Assembly: GCA_023390175.1 (NCBI GenBank)
Contig: JAEWDK010000006.1
Location: 372,001-436,000, forward strand
Source: Bacillota bacterium
GTDB taxonomy: Bacteria > Bacillota > Clostridia > Oscillospirales > Acutalibacteraceae
Length of the DNA stretch: 64,000 nt
Reading direction: 5' to 3'
A program made the translations under genes and the position numbers. This document shows, one piece after another, positions 1 through 7,415 of this stretch. Positions within the stretch are counted from its first letter, which is position 1, and each line of letters starts with the position of its first letter. The notes below the pieces were generated by a model. It saw only the letters and a program-made list of their open reading frames with translations. It made no database searches and was not told the DNA's origin.

Positions 1-102
1 CGTTTCCAGTACATCATAACCGGCATCCCCCTGTCCAAATCCTACGATATGCCGAACTGATCCTTCGTTTGGTATTTTAATCTTATTCATAAATTGAGCC
101 AT
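1..102 (-). CDS. Truncated CDS, unknown protein (N-terminal 34 residues only)
   Basis: The reading frame is open from an ATG at 102 down to the window edge and starts MAQFMNKIKIPNEG. A ribosome site AGGAAAGG lies 8-9 bases upstream of this ATG, and a good promoter (TTGAAA-17-TATAAT) lies at 229-257. Only 34 residues are visible and I do not recognise the family. There is no signal peptide in the part seen. A second in-frame ATG at 90 is possible but is poorly spaced from the ribosome site. Confidence 0.55.
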   Translation of the reverse strand, partial: MAQFMNKIKIPNEGSVRHIVGFGQGDAGYDVLET

Positions 103-228
103 TTTTTGTTCATCCTTTCCTGTTGTTTTTTTATGATTATAAGTCTTTCATGGCTTATAATGAATTAGTTGTTTATTGCTTATGGATGGTATTATCATCT
201 AGCCTGAATTTCCCATATTCATAATGAC

Positions 229-257
229 ATTATATTCTCTCATATCATTCTTTTCAA
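229..257 (-). promoter_or_regulatory. Sigma-A promoter for the truncated gene
   Basis: On the minus strand TTGAAA (252-257) is separated by 17 bases from TATAAT (229-234). The leader to the ATG at 102 is about 120 bases. The 8-base arms GACATTAT and ATAATGTC flank the promoter, a possible operator. Confidence 0.6.
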
Positions 258-375
258 TGAATAATGTCGCAATAAAATTAATAATGTGGAATTTTATTCA
301 GTATGCTGCAATTCTGTACACTCATACGGTTCTTCAGCATCCCTCAACCCTTTGAAGGTTGAATAAAGCGAAGAT

Positions 376-472
376 CTTTGCGAATCAACGGGGAAGACCG
401 GTTCTCATCCAGTCACCTCGAAAATGGAATAAAAAAAGAACCCGGTCATACAACCGGATTCTTTTATGCTGG
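376..472. repeat. 97-bp direct repeat, copy A (tRNA-Pro 3' flank duplicate)
   Basis: The segment is nearly identical to 1254-1350, the sequence immediately downstream (minus strand) of tRNA-Pro. Both copies begin CTTTGCGAATCAACGGGGAAG and end at the TGG that, in copy B, encodes the tRNA CCA end. In copy A the similarity stops exactly there and no tRNA follows. The two copies bracket the acetyltransferase gene. Together with the tRNA-Pro 3' stub at 1172-1192 this indicates duplication or insertion at the tRNA. Confidence 0.75.
433..467 (-). terminator. Rho-independent terminator of the GNAT gene
   Basis: Stem AAGAA(T)CCGGT pairs with ACCGGGTTCTT around a short loop, followed on the minus strand by a run of seven T. 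It lies about 60 bases after the acetyltransferase stop codon. It is the same hairpin as the tRNA terminator at 1308-1343. Confidence 0.75.
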
Positions 473-524
473 AAAGTTAGGTCAAAAAAGATGCAGAGGC
501 AAAATTGGGGAAGCAACAAGCAAA

Positions 525-1052
525 TTATGCTTTGAATTCCGTTTTCAGTACTGCATATTCATAGGTGTCCTTCCAAATCGGAGTGTTGTTTTCATCAACA
601 AAGAAATAAACGTTTTGTCGTAATGTTCCTTCTCTTCGCATGCCGACTCTTTCAAGCAAACGCCATGAATTTGTATTTTGGGGATCACACATAGCAACGA
701 TACGCCGTGCGGATAGATTTGAAAAAGCAAACTTCATTATTGCTTTTACGCTTTCAGTAGCATAACCTTTTCCCCAATAATTTTTATTGAATACATACCC
801 GACTTCCCACGTATCGAATTCGCCCTTTGCAAAATACAGGTTACCAATTAATTTTCCCTCATGAAGGCAGACAGCAAGAAAATTTTCATCCCGAGCACGT
901 CTTTGGACTTCCTCATAAGCGGATTCTTCAGAAAACGGTTTATATGGTTCAAATTTAACGACTTCTCTATCGGATAAGTACTCATATAAATCCTGTCCAT
1001 CTGCTTCTTTAAAATTTCGGATTATTAGGCGGTCGGTTTTAATATTCTCCAA
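525..1052 (-). CDS. GNAT family N-acetyltransferase (RimJ/RimL-like)
   Basis: Predicted 175-residue acetyltransferase that would move an acetyl group from acetyl-CoA to an amine; substrate unknown. The start MENIKTDRLIIRNF and the pattern 'TDRLIIRNF…D…LYEYLSDREV' are typical of RimJ/RimL-type GNATs. The central 'GYVFNKNYWGKGYATE' is the acetyl-CoA loop (Q/RxxGxG/A-like), followed by 'NTNSWRLLERVGMRREG'. I chose the TTG at 1052 because GAGGTG lies 6 bases upstream. An upstream start at 1139 would run back through a terminator hairpin. The gene lies alone between two copies of a tRNA-flank repeat, which suggests it arrived as an insertion. Family certain, role unknown. Confidence 0.85.
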   Translation of the reverse strand: MENIKTDRLIIRNFKEADGQDLYEYLSDREVVKFEPYKPFSEESAYEEVQRRARDENFLAVCLHEGKLIGNLYFAKGEFDTWEVGYVFNKNYWGKGYATESVKAIMKFAFSNLSARRIVAMCDPQNTNSWRLLERVGMRREGTLRQNVYFFVDENNTPIWKDTYEYAVLKTEFKA

Positions 1053-1126
1053 TTTTTTCACCTCGACAAAATCTATACCACATTTATATAATAGAATTAT
1101 ATCATAAGAACAGGTACAAAGCAAAA

Positions 1127-1160
1127 GGACTCGAACCAAGAGGGTTCAAGTCCTTTTGCT
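1127..1160 (+). terminator. Terminator-like hairpin upstream of the GNAT gene
   Basis: AGGACTCGAACC and GGTTCAAGTCCT form a 12-bp stem with one mismatch and a 5-base loop, followed by TTTT on the plus strand. On the minus strand it sits just 5' of the acetyltransferase and could end read-through from the tRNA side. The stem resembles a tRNA T-arm sequence, so it may itself be tRNA-derived. Confidence 0.45.
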
Positions 1161-1171
1161 TGCATTTTATA

Positions 1172-1192
1172 TGGTCGAGGTGATTAGATTCG
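1172..1192 (-). repeat. tRNA-Pro 3'-end stub (tRNA-derived fragment)
   Basis: These 21 bases match the 3' end of the tRNA-Pro gene at 1348-1368 (CCA end, acceptor strand, T-stem strand and part of the T-loop) with one mismatch. The match then stops within the T-loop and continues as GGGTGTTG. The same junction occurs in a tRNA-Leu stub at 45505-45522. It cannot fold into a full tRNA. Confidence 0.65.
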
Positions 1193-1253
1193 GGTGTTGC
1201 ACACCGGCACACGCCTATGGCGGCAACCTTTGTGAGCTTAATGAGGCGATACT

Positions 1254-1347
1254 CTTTGCGAATCAACGGGGAAGGCTGGTTCTCATCCAGTCCCCTCGAA
1301 AATAAAATAAAAAAAGAACCCGGTATTAAAACCGGATTCTTTTATGC

Positions 1348-1350
<3 letters not shown>
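1254..1350. repeat. 97-bp direct repeat, copy B
   Basis: Partner of copy A at 376-472. It contains a hairpin GGGGA…CTGG/CCAGTCCCC near 1268-1296 and the tRNA terminator. Its last bases are the CCA end of tRNA-Pro. Confidence 0.75.
1308..1343 (-). terminator. Terminator of the tRNA-Gln/tRNA-Pro transcript
   Basis: An AAGAATCCGGTTT stem pairs with ACCGGGTTCTT, followed by TTTTTTTA on the minus strand, starting a few bases after the CCA of tRNA-Pro. Confidence 0.75.
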
Positions 1351-1424
<74 letters not shown>

Positions 1425-1449
1425 AAATTCGGCCCCGATGTTGGGGCCA

Positions 1450-1523
1450 TGGCTGCGGAAGAAGGATTCGAACCCTCACAAACAGAGTCAGAGTCTGTCG
1501 TGCTACCTTTACACAATTCCGCA
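1450..1523 (-). tRNA. tRNA-Gln (anticodon CTG)
   Basis: Acceptor TGCGGAA/TTCCGCA, anticodon stem ACAGA/TCTGT with loop CTCTGAC giving CTG, T-arm GGTTCGAATCC, discriminator G and an encoded CCA. Length is 74 nt. First gene of a two-tRNA unit. In an organism with GatCAB (next locus) this tRNA may be charged by the indirect route. Confidence 0.95.
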
Positions 1524-1548
1524 TCAAATATTTGAAACAGCATGCATT

Positions 1549-1576
1549 ATTATATCAAAAACCAGGAATTTGTCAA
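1549..1576 (-). promoter_or_regulatory. Promoter of the tRNA-Gln/tRNA-Pro unit
   Basis: Consensus TTGACA (1571-1576) and TATAAT (1549-1554) with a 16-base spacer, about 25 bases before the tRNA-Gln 5' end. Confidence 0.75.
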
Positions 1577-1636
1577 TCCCTTTTGCAAATTAAAATCTAA
1601 TTATTTATATTTTAATCACATTTAACGAAAATTAGG

Positions 1637-1665
1637 TTGCTAAAATAAAAAAGGTAGGATATAAT
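1637..1665 (+). promoter_or_regulatory. Promoter of the nitroreductase gene
   Basis: TTGCTA and TATAAT with a 17-base spacer, 65 bases before the chosen ATG. Confidence 0.6.
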
Positions 1666-1730
1666 TTATTCAATTTACATATTATTTGTACGGCGTGTTT
1701 TCGCACGTTCTATTCAAAGGAGGACTTAAA

Positions 1731-2258
1731 ATGATTTTGAATCACACTATTGAAGCGCTGCTCGACCGCCGGTCGATTCGGGCATACAGGCAGGAACAAA
1801 TTTCAGAAGAAGAACTGACCGATATTTTACAAACAGCTAGGTTTGCTCCGTCGGCGCTGGGCCTTCAGGCAAGGCACTTTACCGTGATTCAGAACAAACA
1901 GCTGATTGCCGATATTGTTACTGCAACCCAGAAAAACGGCGGTACATTTGTACCGGGGCACACCCCGTTTTACAACGCGCCTACCGTAATTGTGGTTTCC
2001 GCTCCGGAAGTGGCAAAATACGGCCGTGAAGACGCTGCCTGCGCCGCAATGAGCCTGATGCTTTCCGCGCATGCGTACGGCCTTGGAACGTGCTTCATCG
2101 GTTCTGTTATCTGTGGCCTGCGCGATGAAGATATTATGAAACGGCTCAAACTCCCGGAGGATTATGTCCCGCTGGGCTGCCTTGCCGTGGGGTATCCGCT
2201 TGAACACGCGCCTGCGCCGAAAGAACGCCGCAAAGACGACACAAGCTACATAAGATAA
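1731..2258 (+). CDS. Nitroreductase family protein (FMN-dependent NAD(P)H oxidoreductase)
   Basis: A 175-residue cytosolic flavoprotein of the nitroreductase fold, expected to bind FMN and reduce nitro, quinone or similar compounds with NAD(P)H. The N-terminal 'LLDRRSIRAYRQEQIS' is the family FMN-phosphate motif. 'PSALGLQARHF' and 'GLGTCFIG' in the second half are also typical, and the C-terminal 'LGCLAVGYP' closes the FMN site. The ATG at 1731 has AAGGAGGA seven bases upstream; a longer frame from 1686 lacks a ribosome site. It stands alone with its own promoter and terminator. No Fe-S domain is fused. Exact substrate cannot be told from sequence. Confidence 0.9.
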   Translation: MILNHTIEALLDRRSIRAYRQEQISEEELTDILQTARFAPSALGLQARHFTVIQNKQLIADIVTATQKNGGTFVPGHTPFYNAPTVIVVSAPEVAKYGREDAACAAMSLMLSAHAYGLGTCFIGSVICGLRDEDIMKRLKLPEDYVPLGCLAVGYPLEHAPAPKERRKDDTSYIR

Positions 2259-2274
2259 TCTAATAAAATACAGA

Positions 2275-2305
2275 ATGGACGCCGTTTACGGCGTCCATTT
2301 CTTTA
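2275..2305 (+). terminator. Bidirectional terminator between nitroreductase and gatB
   Basis: Perfect stem ATGGACGCCG/CGGCGTCCAT with a TTTA loop and a T-rich 3' side on the plus strand, placed between convergent genes. Confidence 0.85.
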
Positions 2306-2308
2306 TGC

Positions 2309-3727
2309 TTATTGCTTTATGAGCCGGATTAAAAGCTGCTCCGCCTGCATTGCGTCGGCGCGACCGCGTGACGCTTTCATAACGGCCCCCAGAATGGCTT
2401 TCAGCGCCTTTTCCTTGCCGCCAAGGAAATCCGACACTGCGCTCGGATTGTCCGCTATGGCCTGCTCACAGAGCGCTTTAAGCGCGTCTTCCGCTACGCC
2501 GCTCATGTCGCCCTCGCTGAGGAATTCGGTTGCCGGTTTCCCGGTGTCGAGCATTTTTTCGAGTGTTGCCTTTAACAGGTTCATCTTAATTTTTCCCGCG
2601 TCCAGCAGCTGTACCAGTTCCTTTAAGTGGAGCGGTGTTACTTTAATTTGAAAACTTTCTTTGGCAGAATCCCCGTCAAGCCGGCTGAAAATTTGGCCGA
2701 TCATGCAGTTTGCCACGATCTTGGGGTTTTTCACACCGTTGGCAGCGGCTTCGAAATATTCCGCAATACTGCGGTATTTAATCAACTGCTGCGCGTCCGC
2801 TTCCGGCAAACCGAATTCGCTCGTGTAGCGTTTCAGCTTTTCCTGCGGGGGTTCCGGCAGCTTTGCTTTCAGGCGTGCAATCAAATCGTCCGAAACATTA
2901 ATGGTGACAAGGTCCGGCTCCCTGAAATAGCGGTAGTCGTGGGCGTCTTCCTTGCCGCGCATGCTTTCGGTGCAGTCATCCTCTTCATTGTACCGGCGGG
3001 TTTCCTGTACGACTTCTTCACCGCTTTGCAGCAGGTCGATTTGGCGGCTGATTTCGTAATCCATCGCCTTGGTCATATGAGTAAAGGAATTCATATTCTT
3101 GATTTCCGTCCTGGTGCCCAGCTTTTCGGTACCCTCGGGGCGAACGGAGATGTTCACGTCGCAGCGCATGGAGCCTTCCTGCATCTTGCAGTCTGAAATT
3201 CCGATATACCGCATAATTAATTGGAGCTTTTCCAGGTACTCTTTCGCTTCGTCAATGCTGCGGATATCCGGTTCGGACACAATTTCAATCAGCGGAACGC
3301 CGCCGCGGTTGTAATCCACAAAGGTGTTGCCGCGCTGGTGGACCAGCTTGCCGGCGTCCTCTTCAATGTGGATTCTTGTAATGCGGATTTTTCTTCCATT
3401 GGAAAGTTCAATGTAGCCATTCAAACAAAGGGGCATATCGTACTGCGAAATTTGGTATGCCTTCGGCAGGTCGGGGTAAACATAGTTTTTACGGTCCATT
3501 TTGGAAACGGCGCTGATTTCGCAGTGCGTTGCAATGCCCGCCAGAATCGCGTATTCCACAACCTTTTCATTCAGCTTGGGAAGAGTGCCCGGCAGCCCGA
3601 TGCAGATGGGGCAGCAGTGGGTGTTCGGTTCGCCGCCGAACTCTGTGGAGCAGGAGCAGAATATCTTTGTATTTGTATTTAGTTCAATATGGGTTTCAAG
3701 GCCCGACACCAGCTCATAGTTTATCAT
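2309..3727 (-). CDS. gatB: Asp/Glu-tRNA amidotransferase subunit B
   Basis: GatB, 472 residues, is the tRNA-binding and kinase/transamidase subunit of GatCAB, which converts Glu-tRNA(Gln) to Gln-tRNA(Gln) and Asp-tRNA(Asn) to Asn-tRNA(Asn) in the cytosol. Family motifs include 'GLETHIELNT', 'CPICIGLPGTLP', 'MDRKNYVYPDLPKAYQISQ' and 'HIEEDAGKLVH' with its catalytic acids. The C-terminal 150 residues form the helical and YqeY-like tail that holds tRNA. Length is normal. The start overlaps the gatA stop by 4 bases, indicating translational coupling in the order aspS-gatC-gatA-gatB. Confidence 0.97.
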   Translation of the reverse strand: MINYELVSGLETHIELNTNTKIFCSCSTEFGGEPNTHCCPICIGLPGTLPKLNEKVVEYAILAGIATHCEISAVSKMDRKNYVYPDLPKAYQISQYDMPLCLNGYIELSNGRKIRITRIHIEEDAGKLVHQRGNTFVDYNRGGVPLIEIVSEPDIRSIDEAKEYLEKLQLIMRYIGISDCKMQEGSMRCDVNISVRPEGTEKLGTRTEIKNMNSFTHMTKAMDYEISRQIDLLQSGEEVVQETRRYNEEDDCTESMRGKEDAHDYRYFREPDLVTINVSDDLIARLKAKLPEPPQEKLKRYTSEFGLPEADAQQLIKYRSIAEYFEAAANGVKNPKIVANCMIGQIFSRLDGDSAKESFQIKVTPLHLKELVQLLDAGKIKMNLLKATLEKMLDTGKPATEFLSEGDMSGVAEDALKALCEQAIADNPSAVSDFLGGKEKALKAILGAVMKASRGRADAMQAEQLLIRLIKQ

Positions 3728-5193
3728 AGCTTAACCCCCATGTCCGCGGCGCGGAACGTGGCGTCCCTTGTAGCCGCTTCGTACTGGTACGCCGCGTTCA
3801 GAATTGTTGCTTCACAGAAGCTGTTGCCGATCAGCTGCATGCCAATCGGCAGTCCGGCAGCGTCAAAGCCGCACGGAACCGAAACGCCCGGCAGCCCGGC
3901 AATATTGACCGGAACGGTGCAGATATCTGTCAGGTAGGTTTCCACAGCGTCCTGTGCGGTAAAATTCAGCGGGAACGCGGTCATCGGCACGGTTGGGGCC
4001 AAAATGACGTCACATTTTTCAAACGCGCCCTGAAACGCCTTGACCAGTGTGCCGCGCAGATTCTGCGCCTTTTTATAGTACGCGTCATAATAACCCGCAC
4101 TCAAAACATACGTACCCAGCAAAATTCTGCGTTTTACTTCGTCGCCAAACCCCTCGCTGCGCGTTTTACAGATCATTTCGTTATAATCGGCATAGTGTGC
4201 GGTCTTGTAGCCGTAACGGATGCCGTCGTAGCGGCCAAGATTGGAGGAAGCCTCCGCACAGGCCAAAATATAATAAACCGAAAGGCTGTATTTTAAAGAG
4301 GGCATATCGAAATAGACGATCTCCGCGCCGAGCGATTCATACACCTTAATCGCTTTTTGCAGCGCGTCGTTTACGTCGCCGCGGATGCCGTCGAAGTATT
4401 CTTTGGCGATTCCGATTTTCATACCCTTAATGCTTTTGTTCAGGCTCTCGCTTGCGGGCGCACCCACTTTGCCGCGGGAGGTGGAATCCTTTTCGTCATA
4501 GACGGAAATTGCGTCGTAAACAAGCGCCGCGTCTTCCACGGAGGTCGTAATCGGCCCGATCTGGTCAAAACTGGAAGCATACGCAATCAGCCCAAAGCGC
4601 GAAACTGCGCCATAGGTTGGTTTTAAACCGACCAAACCGCAAAAGCTGGCCGGCTGACGGATGGAGCCGCCCGTGTCCGACCCAAGGCCGTAAACGGCAA
4701 GGTTGCCGCCCACAGCGGAAGCGACCCCGCCGGAGCTTCCGCCCGCTACGCGGGAGAAGTCATGCGGATTGAGCGCACCGCCGAAACAGGAGGTTTCGCA
4801 GGAAGAACCCATTGCAAACTCATCCATGTTCGTTTTTCCCAGGAGCACGGCGTTCTGATTTTGCAGGATATCCCAAACTGTTGCGTTGTAAATCGGGACA
4901 TATCCTTTCAGAATTTTAGAACAGCAGGTGGTTTCAATGCCCTTGGTGGAAATATTATCTTTCAGCGTCATCGGGATTCCTTCAAGCGGCAGGAGCGCTT
5001 CGCCGGAAGCGATTTTTTTATCCACCCGCTTTGCGGCTTCCACTGCCGTTTCAGTGGTTAAATTGACGTAGGCGTTCAGCTTTTCGTTTTCGCTCTCCAT
5101 TGCGTCAATGTAGCTGCGGGTCAGTTCCAGGCAGCTGATTTGTTTGGAAACAAGCTGATCGCTCAATTTTTTGATTTTACCGTAATGATCCAT
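3724..5193 (-). CDS. gatA: Asp/Glu-tRNA amidotransferase subunit A
   Basis: GatA, 489 residues, is the glutaminase subunit that frees ammonia from glutamine for GatB. It belongs to the amidase-signature family: 'GIPMTLKDNI' carries the catalytic Lys, and the Gly/Ser-rich 'VAGGSSGGVASAV…GSDTGGSIRQPASFCG' carries the cis-Ser and nucleophilic Ser. The ATG has AGGAGGAAAAT directly upstream. Ten bases separate it from gatC and it overlaps gatB by 4. Nothing is missing compared with the family. Confidence 0.97.
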   Translation of the reverse strand: MDHYGKIKKLSDQLVSKQISCLELTRSYIDAMESENEKLNAYVNLTTETAVEAAKRVDKKIASGEALLPLEGIPMTLKDNISTKGIETTCCSKILKGYVPIYNATVWDILQNQNAVLLGKTNMDEFAMGSSCETSCFGGALNPHDFSRVAGGSSGGVASAVGGNLAVYGLGSDTGGSIRQPASFCGLVGLKPTYGAVSRFGLIAYASSFDQIGPITTSVEDAALVYDAISVYDEKDSTSRGKVGAPASESLNKSIKGMKIGIAKEYFDGIRGDVNDALQKAIKVYESLGAEIVYFDMPSLKYSLSVYYILACAEASSNLGRYDGIRYGYKTAHYADYNEMICKTRSEGFGDEVKRRILLGTYVLSAGYYDAYYKKAQNLRGTLVKAFQGAFEKCDVILAPTVPMTAFPLNFTAQDAVETYLTDICTVPVNIAGLPGVSVPCGFDAAGLPIGMQLIGNSFCEATILNAAYQYEAATRDATFRAADMGVKL

Positions 5194-5202
5194 ATTTTCC
5201 TC

Positions 5203-5481
5203 CTACGCGCGCTTTTTCACCAGGAAATAACCGTCTTCCCGGCTTGGCGCGTTTTTCAGGATTTCCTCCCGGTCACAGGAGGGAACAACAACGTCTTCCC
5301 GGAATGCGTTGGAAAGGTTATTGATATTGTCAAAATCGGAAGCGTCTGTACTCACGGAATTTATGGTGTCGGCAAAGCCGATAATCTCACTCATATCCTT
5401 TGTCAGCTGCACCAGTTCGTCGGCACTTACGGAAAGCTTGGCCAGTTTGGCAATTTTTAATATTTCCTCATGGGTTACCAT
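5203..5481 (-). CDS. gatC: Asp/Glu-tRNA amidotransferase subunit C
   Basis: GatC, 92 residues, is the small linker subunit that wraps around the GatA/GatB interface and stabilises GatA. The N-terminal 'EEILKIAKLAKLSVSADE' and the C-terminal 'LREDVV…REEILKNAPSREDGYFLVKK' are the family signatures. GGAGGG precedes the ATG. It sits 24 bases after aspS, so all four genes very probably share one mRNA. Confidence 0.95.
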   Translation of the reverse strand: MVTHEEILKIAKLAKLSVSADELVQLTKDMSEIIGFADTINSVSTDASDFDNINNLSNAFREDVVVPSCDREEILKNAPSREDGYFLVKKRA

Positions 5482-5505
5482 GAAAAACCCTCCTTGTCGG
5501 CTGGA

Positions 5506-7257
5506 TTATTTTCTTAGCTTGATGTGAACTTCGCGCAGCTGCTGCTCGCTTACTTCGTTCGGCGCGCCCATCAGCACATCCTGCGCGTTGGAGTTCATCG
5601 GGAATGCAATGACCTCGCGGATATTCTCCTCGCCGGTCAGCAGCATAATCATGCGGTCAACGCCCGGAGCCATGCCGGCATGGGGTGGAGCGCCGTATTT
5701 GAACGCGTTGTACAGGGAGGTGAACTTCGTTTTGATGTCTTCCTCGGTGTAGCCTGCAATTTCGAATGCTTTTACCATGATTTCAATATCATGGTTTCTC
5801 ACCGCGCCGGAGGAAAGCTCCACGCCGTTGCAGACAATATCATATTGATAAGCCAGAATATCTTCCGGCTTTTTGTTCAGAAGCGCTTCCATCCCGCCCT
5901 GCGGCATGGAGAACGGGTTGTGGGTAAAAATGTAGTTGCCGGTTTCTTCATCAATTTCATACATCGGAAAGTCAACAATGAAGCACAGCTTGTAAGAGTT
6001 TTCATCAATCAGGCCAAGCTTTTTGCCCAGCTCGGTGCGGATTTGTCCTGCAAACTTCGGTGCGGTTTCCCTGTCGTCCGCAATAAAGAAGATGACGCAG
6101 CCGGGGGTTAAATTCGCGCGGCGGACGAGTTCCTCGCGCTTGTCATCGGGCAGGAACTTGTTGATTGGACCTTTGTATTCGTTGTTTTCGGTTACGCTGA
6201 TGTAGCCAAGCCCCTTCATGCCGATTTCCTCCGCGGATTTCAGCATGGCTTCAAAAAAGCTTTTCGGCTGTGCAGCACAGTCGGGCACGTTGATTGCACG
6301 AACTGTCTTGCCTTTAAACGGGGCAAAGGTGGTATTGTCAAAAATATCGGTAATATCGATAATTTCAAGCGGGTTGCGCAAATCCGGCTTATCCGTGCCG
6401 TATTTCAGCATGGATTCCGTGTAGGGAATACGCACAAACGGCGCTTTCGAAACTTCTTTGTTCGAGAATTTGGAAAAGGTCTCGCCCAGTACTTCTTCCG
6501 CAATGGAGAACACATCCTCCTGTGTTGCAAACGCCATTTCAAAGTCAAGCTGGTAAAACTCGCCCGGCGAGCGGTCTGCGCGCGCGTCCTCGTCACGGAA
6601 GCATGGCGCAATTTGGAAGTAGCGGTCAAAGCCCGAAACCATGAGCAGCTGCTTGAAAAGCTGCGGCGCCTGGGGCAATGCGTAAAATTTGCCCGCGTGT
6701 TTGCGGCTGGGAATCAAATAATCCCGCGCGCCCTCCGGCGAGGATGCGGAAAGAATCGGGGTCTGAATTTCCAAAAAGCCCATATCAACCATTTTTTGGC
6801 GCAGGAAAGAAATAATCTGCGAGCGAAGAATAATATTCTGATGAACCTGCGGATTGCGCAAATCGAGGTAGCGGTATTTTAAGCGCACATCCTCTTTGGT
6901 GTCCTTGGAGGAGCTTACTTCGAACGGCAGATTGGAAAGCGCCTTGCCCAAAACAGTCAAAGCGGTTACCTTTACCTCCACCGTACCGGTATTTATTTTG
7001 GGATTAATGGTATCCTCGTCGCGCAGCACCACGGTGCCGCGGGCGGTAATCGTGCATTCCTTTGTGACATTGGCAAGCAGATTATCGTTGTAAACCACAA
7101 TCTGAACCACGCCGTAATGGTCGCGCAAGTCAATAAACTGAATGCCGCCGTGGTCGCGGATATTTTCCACCCAGCCCGCTACGCGAACTTCTTTGCCAAT
7201 ATCATTCTCGCTGACTTCGCCGCACAAATGCGTGCGATATTGATTGACACAAATCAT
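5506..7257 (-). CDS. aspS: Aspartyl-tRNA synthetase, bacterial type, probably non-discriminating
   Basis: AspRS, 583 residues, charges tRNA with aspartate. It has the order expected of the bacterial enzyme: anticodon-binding OB fold (about 1-110), class II catalytic core with motif 2 'FRDEDARADRSPGEFYQLD' region, inserted GAD domain (about 290-410), and motif 3 'GMAPGVDRMIMLL'. In the OB fold, 'ENIRDHGG' has His at about residue 36. In Pseudomonas AspRS the equivalent His goes with charging both tRNA(Asp) and tRNA(Asn), whereas the discriminating E. coli enzyme has Leu. The operon with gatCAB fits that: GatCAB would turn the Asp-tRNA(Asn) into Asn-tRNA(Asn). The discrimination claim is inference; the enzyme identity is certain. 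Confidence 0.97.
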   Translation of the reverse strand: MICVNQYRTHLCGEVSENDIGKEVRVAGWVENIRDHGGIQFIDLRDHYGVVQIVVYNDNLLANVTKECTITARGTVVLRDEDTINPKINTGTVEVKVTALTVLGKALSNLPFEVSSSKDTKEDVRLKYRYLDLRNPQVHQNIILRSQIISFLRQKMVDMGFLEIQTPILSASSPEGARDYLIPSRKHAGKFYALPQAPQLFKQLLMVSGFDRYFQIAPCFRDEDARADRSPGEFYQLDFEMAFATQEDVFSIAEEVLGETFSKFSNKEVSKAPFVRIPYTESMLKYGTDKPDLRNPLEIIDITDIFDNTTFAPFKGKTVRAINVPDCAAQPKSFFEAMLKSAEEIGMKGLGYISVTENNEYKGPINKFLPDDKREELVRRANLTPGCVIFFIADDRETAPKFAGQIRTELGKKLGLIDENSYKLCFIVDFPMYEIDEETGNYIFTHNPFSMPQGGMEALLNKKPEDILAYQYDIVCNGVELSSGAVRNHDIEIMVKAFEIAGYTEEDIKTKFTSLYNAFKYGAPPHAGMAPGVDRMIMLLTGEENIREVIAFPMNSNAQDVLMGAPNEVSEQQLREVHIKLRK

Positions 7258-7301
7258 TTTCCGTTAATCCCCTTTAATTGCTTTCTTTATTATAAGGTAT
7301 A

Positions 7302-7330
7302 ATTATACCATAAAATGCATGGCGCTTCAA
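7302..7330 (-). promoter_or_regulatory. Promoter of aspS-gatCAB
   Basis: TTGAAG (7325-7330), a 17-base spacer and TATAAT (7302-7307) on the minus strand, 45 bases before the aspS ATG. No T-box leader fits in this short distance. Confidence 0.75.
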
Positions 7331-7415
7331 CCAAATCCCGCAGGATAAGCGGGTAGCCGTATGCCTGCTTTATCACTTTACTATATCACATTCATAAGAA
7401 AAATGCGAGACCAAT

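Larger units (their letters stand above)
103..524. other. Intergenic region with promoter, repeat copy A and terminator
   Basis: This gene-free stretch holds the promoter at 229-257, a short hairpin CAACC-N7-GGTTG near 347-363, repeat copy A (376-472) and a terminator inside it. The small frame at 378-623 is an open frame through the repeat and terminator and is not a gene. Confidence 0.6.

Noticed and set aside
378..623. Short plus-strand open frame
   Set aside because: It runs through repeat copy A, a terminator and the antisense of the acetyltransferase gene, with no ribosome site.
7258..7415. T-box leader upstream of aspS
   Set aside because: The leader from the promoter to the ATG is about 45 bases and lacks any T-box sequence.
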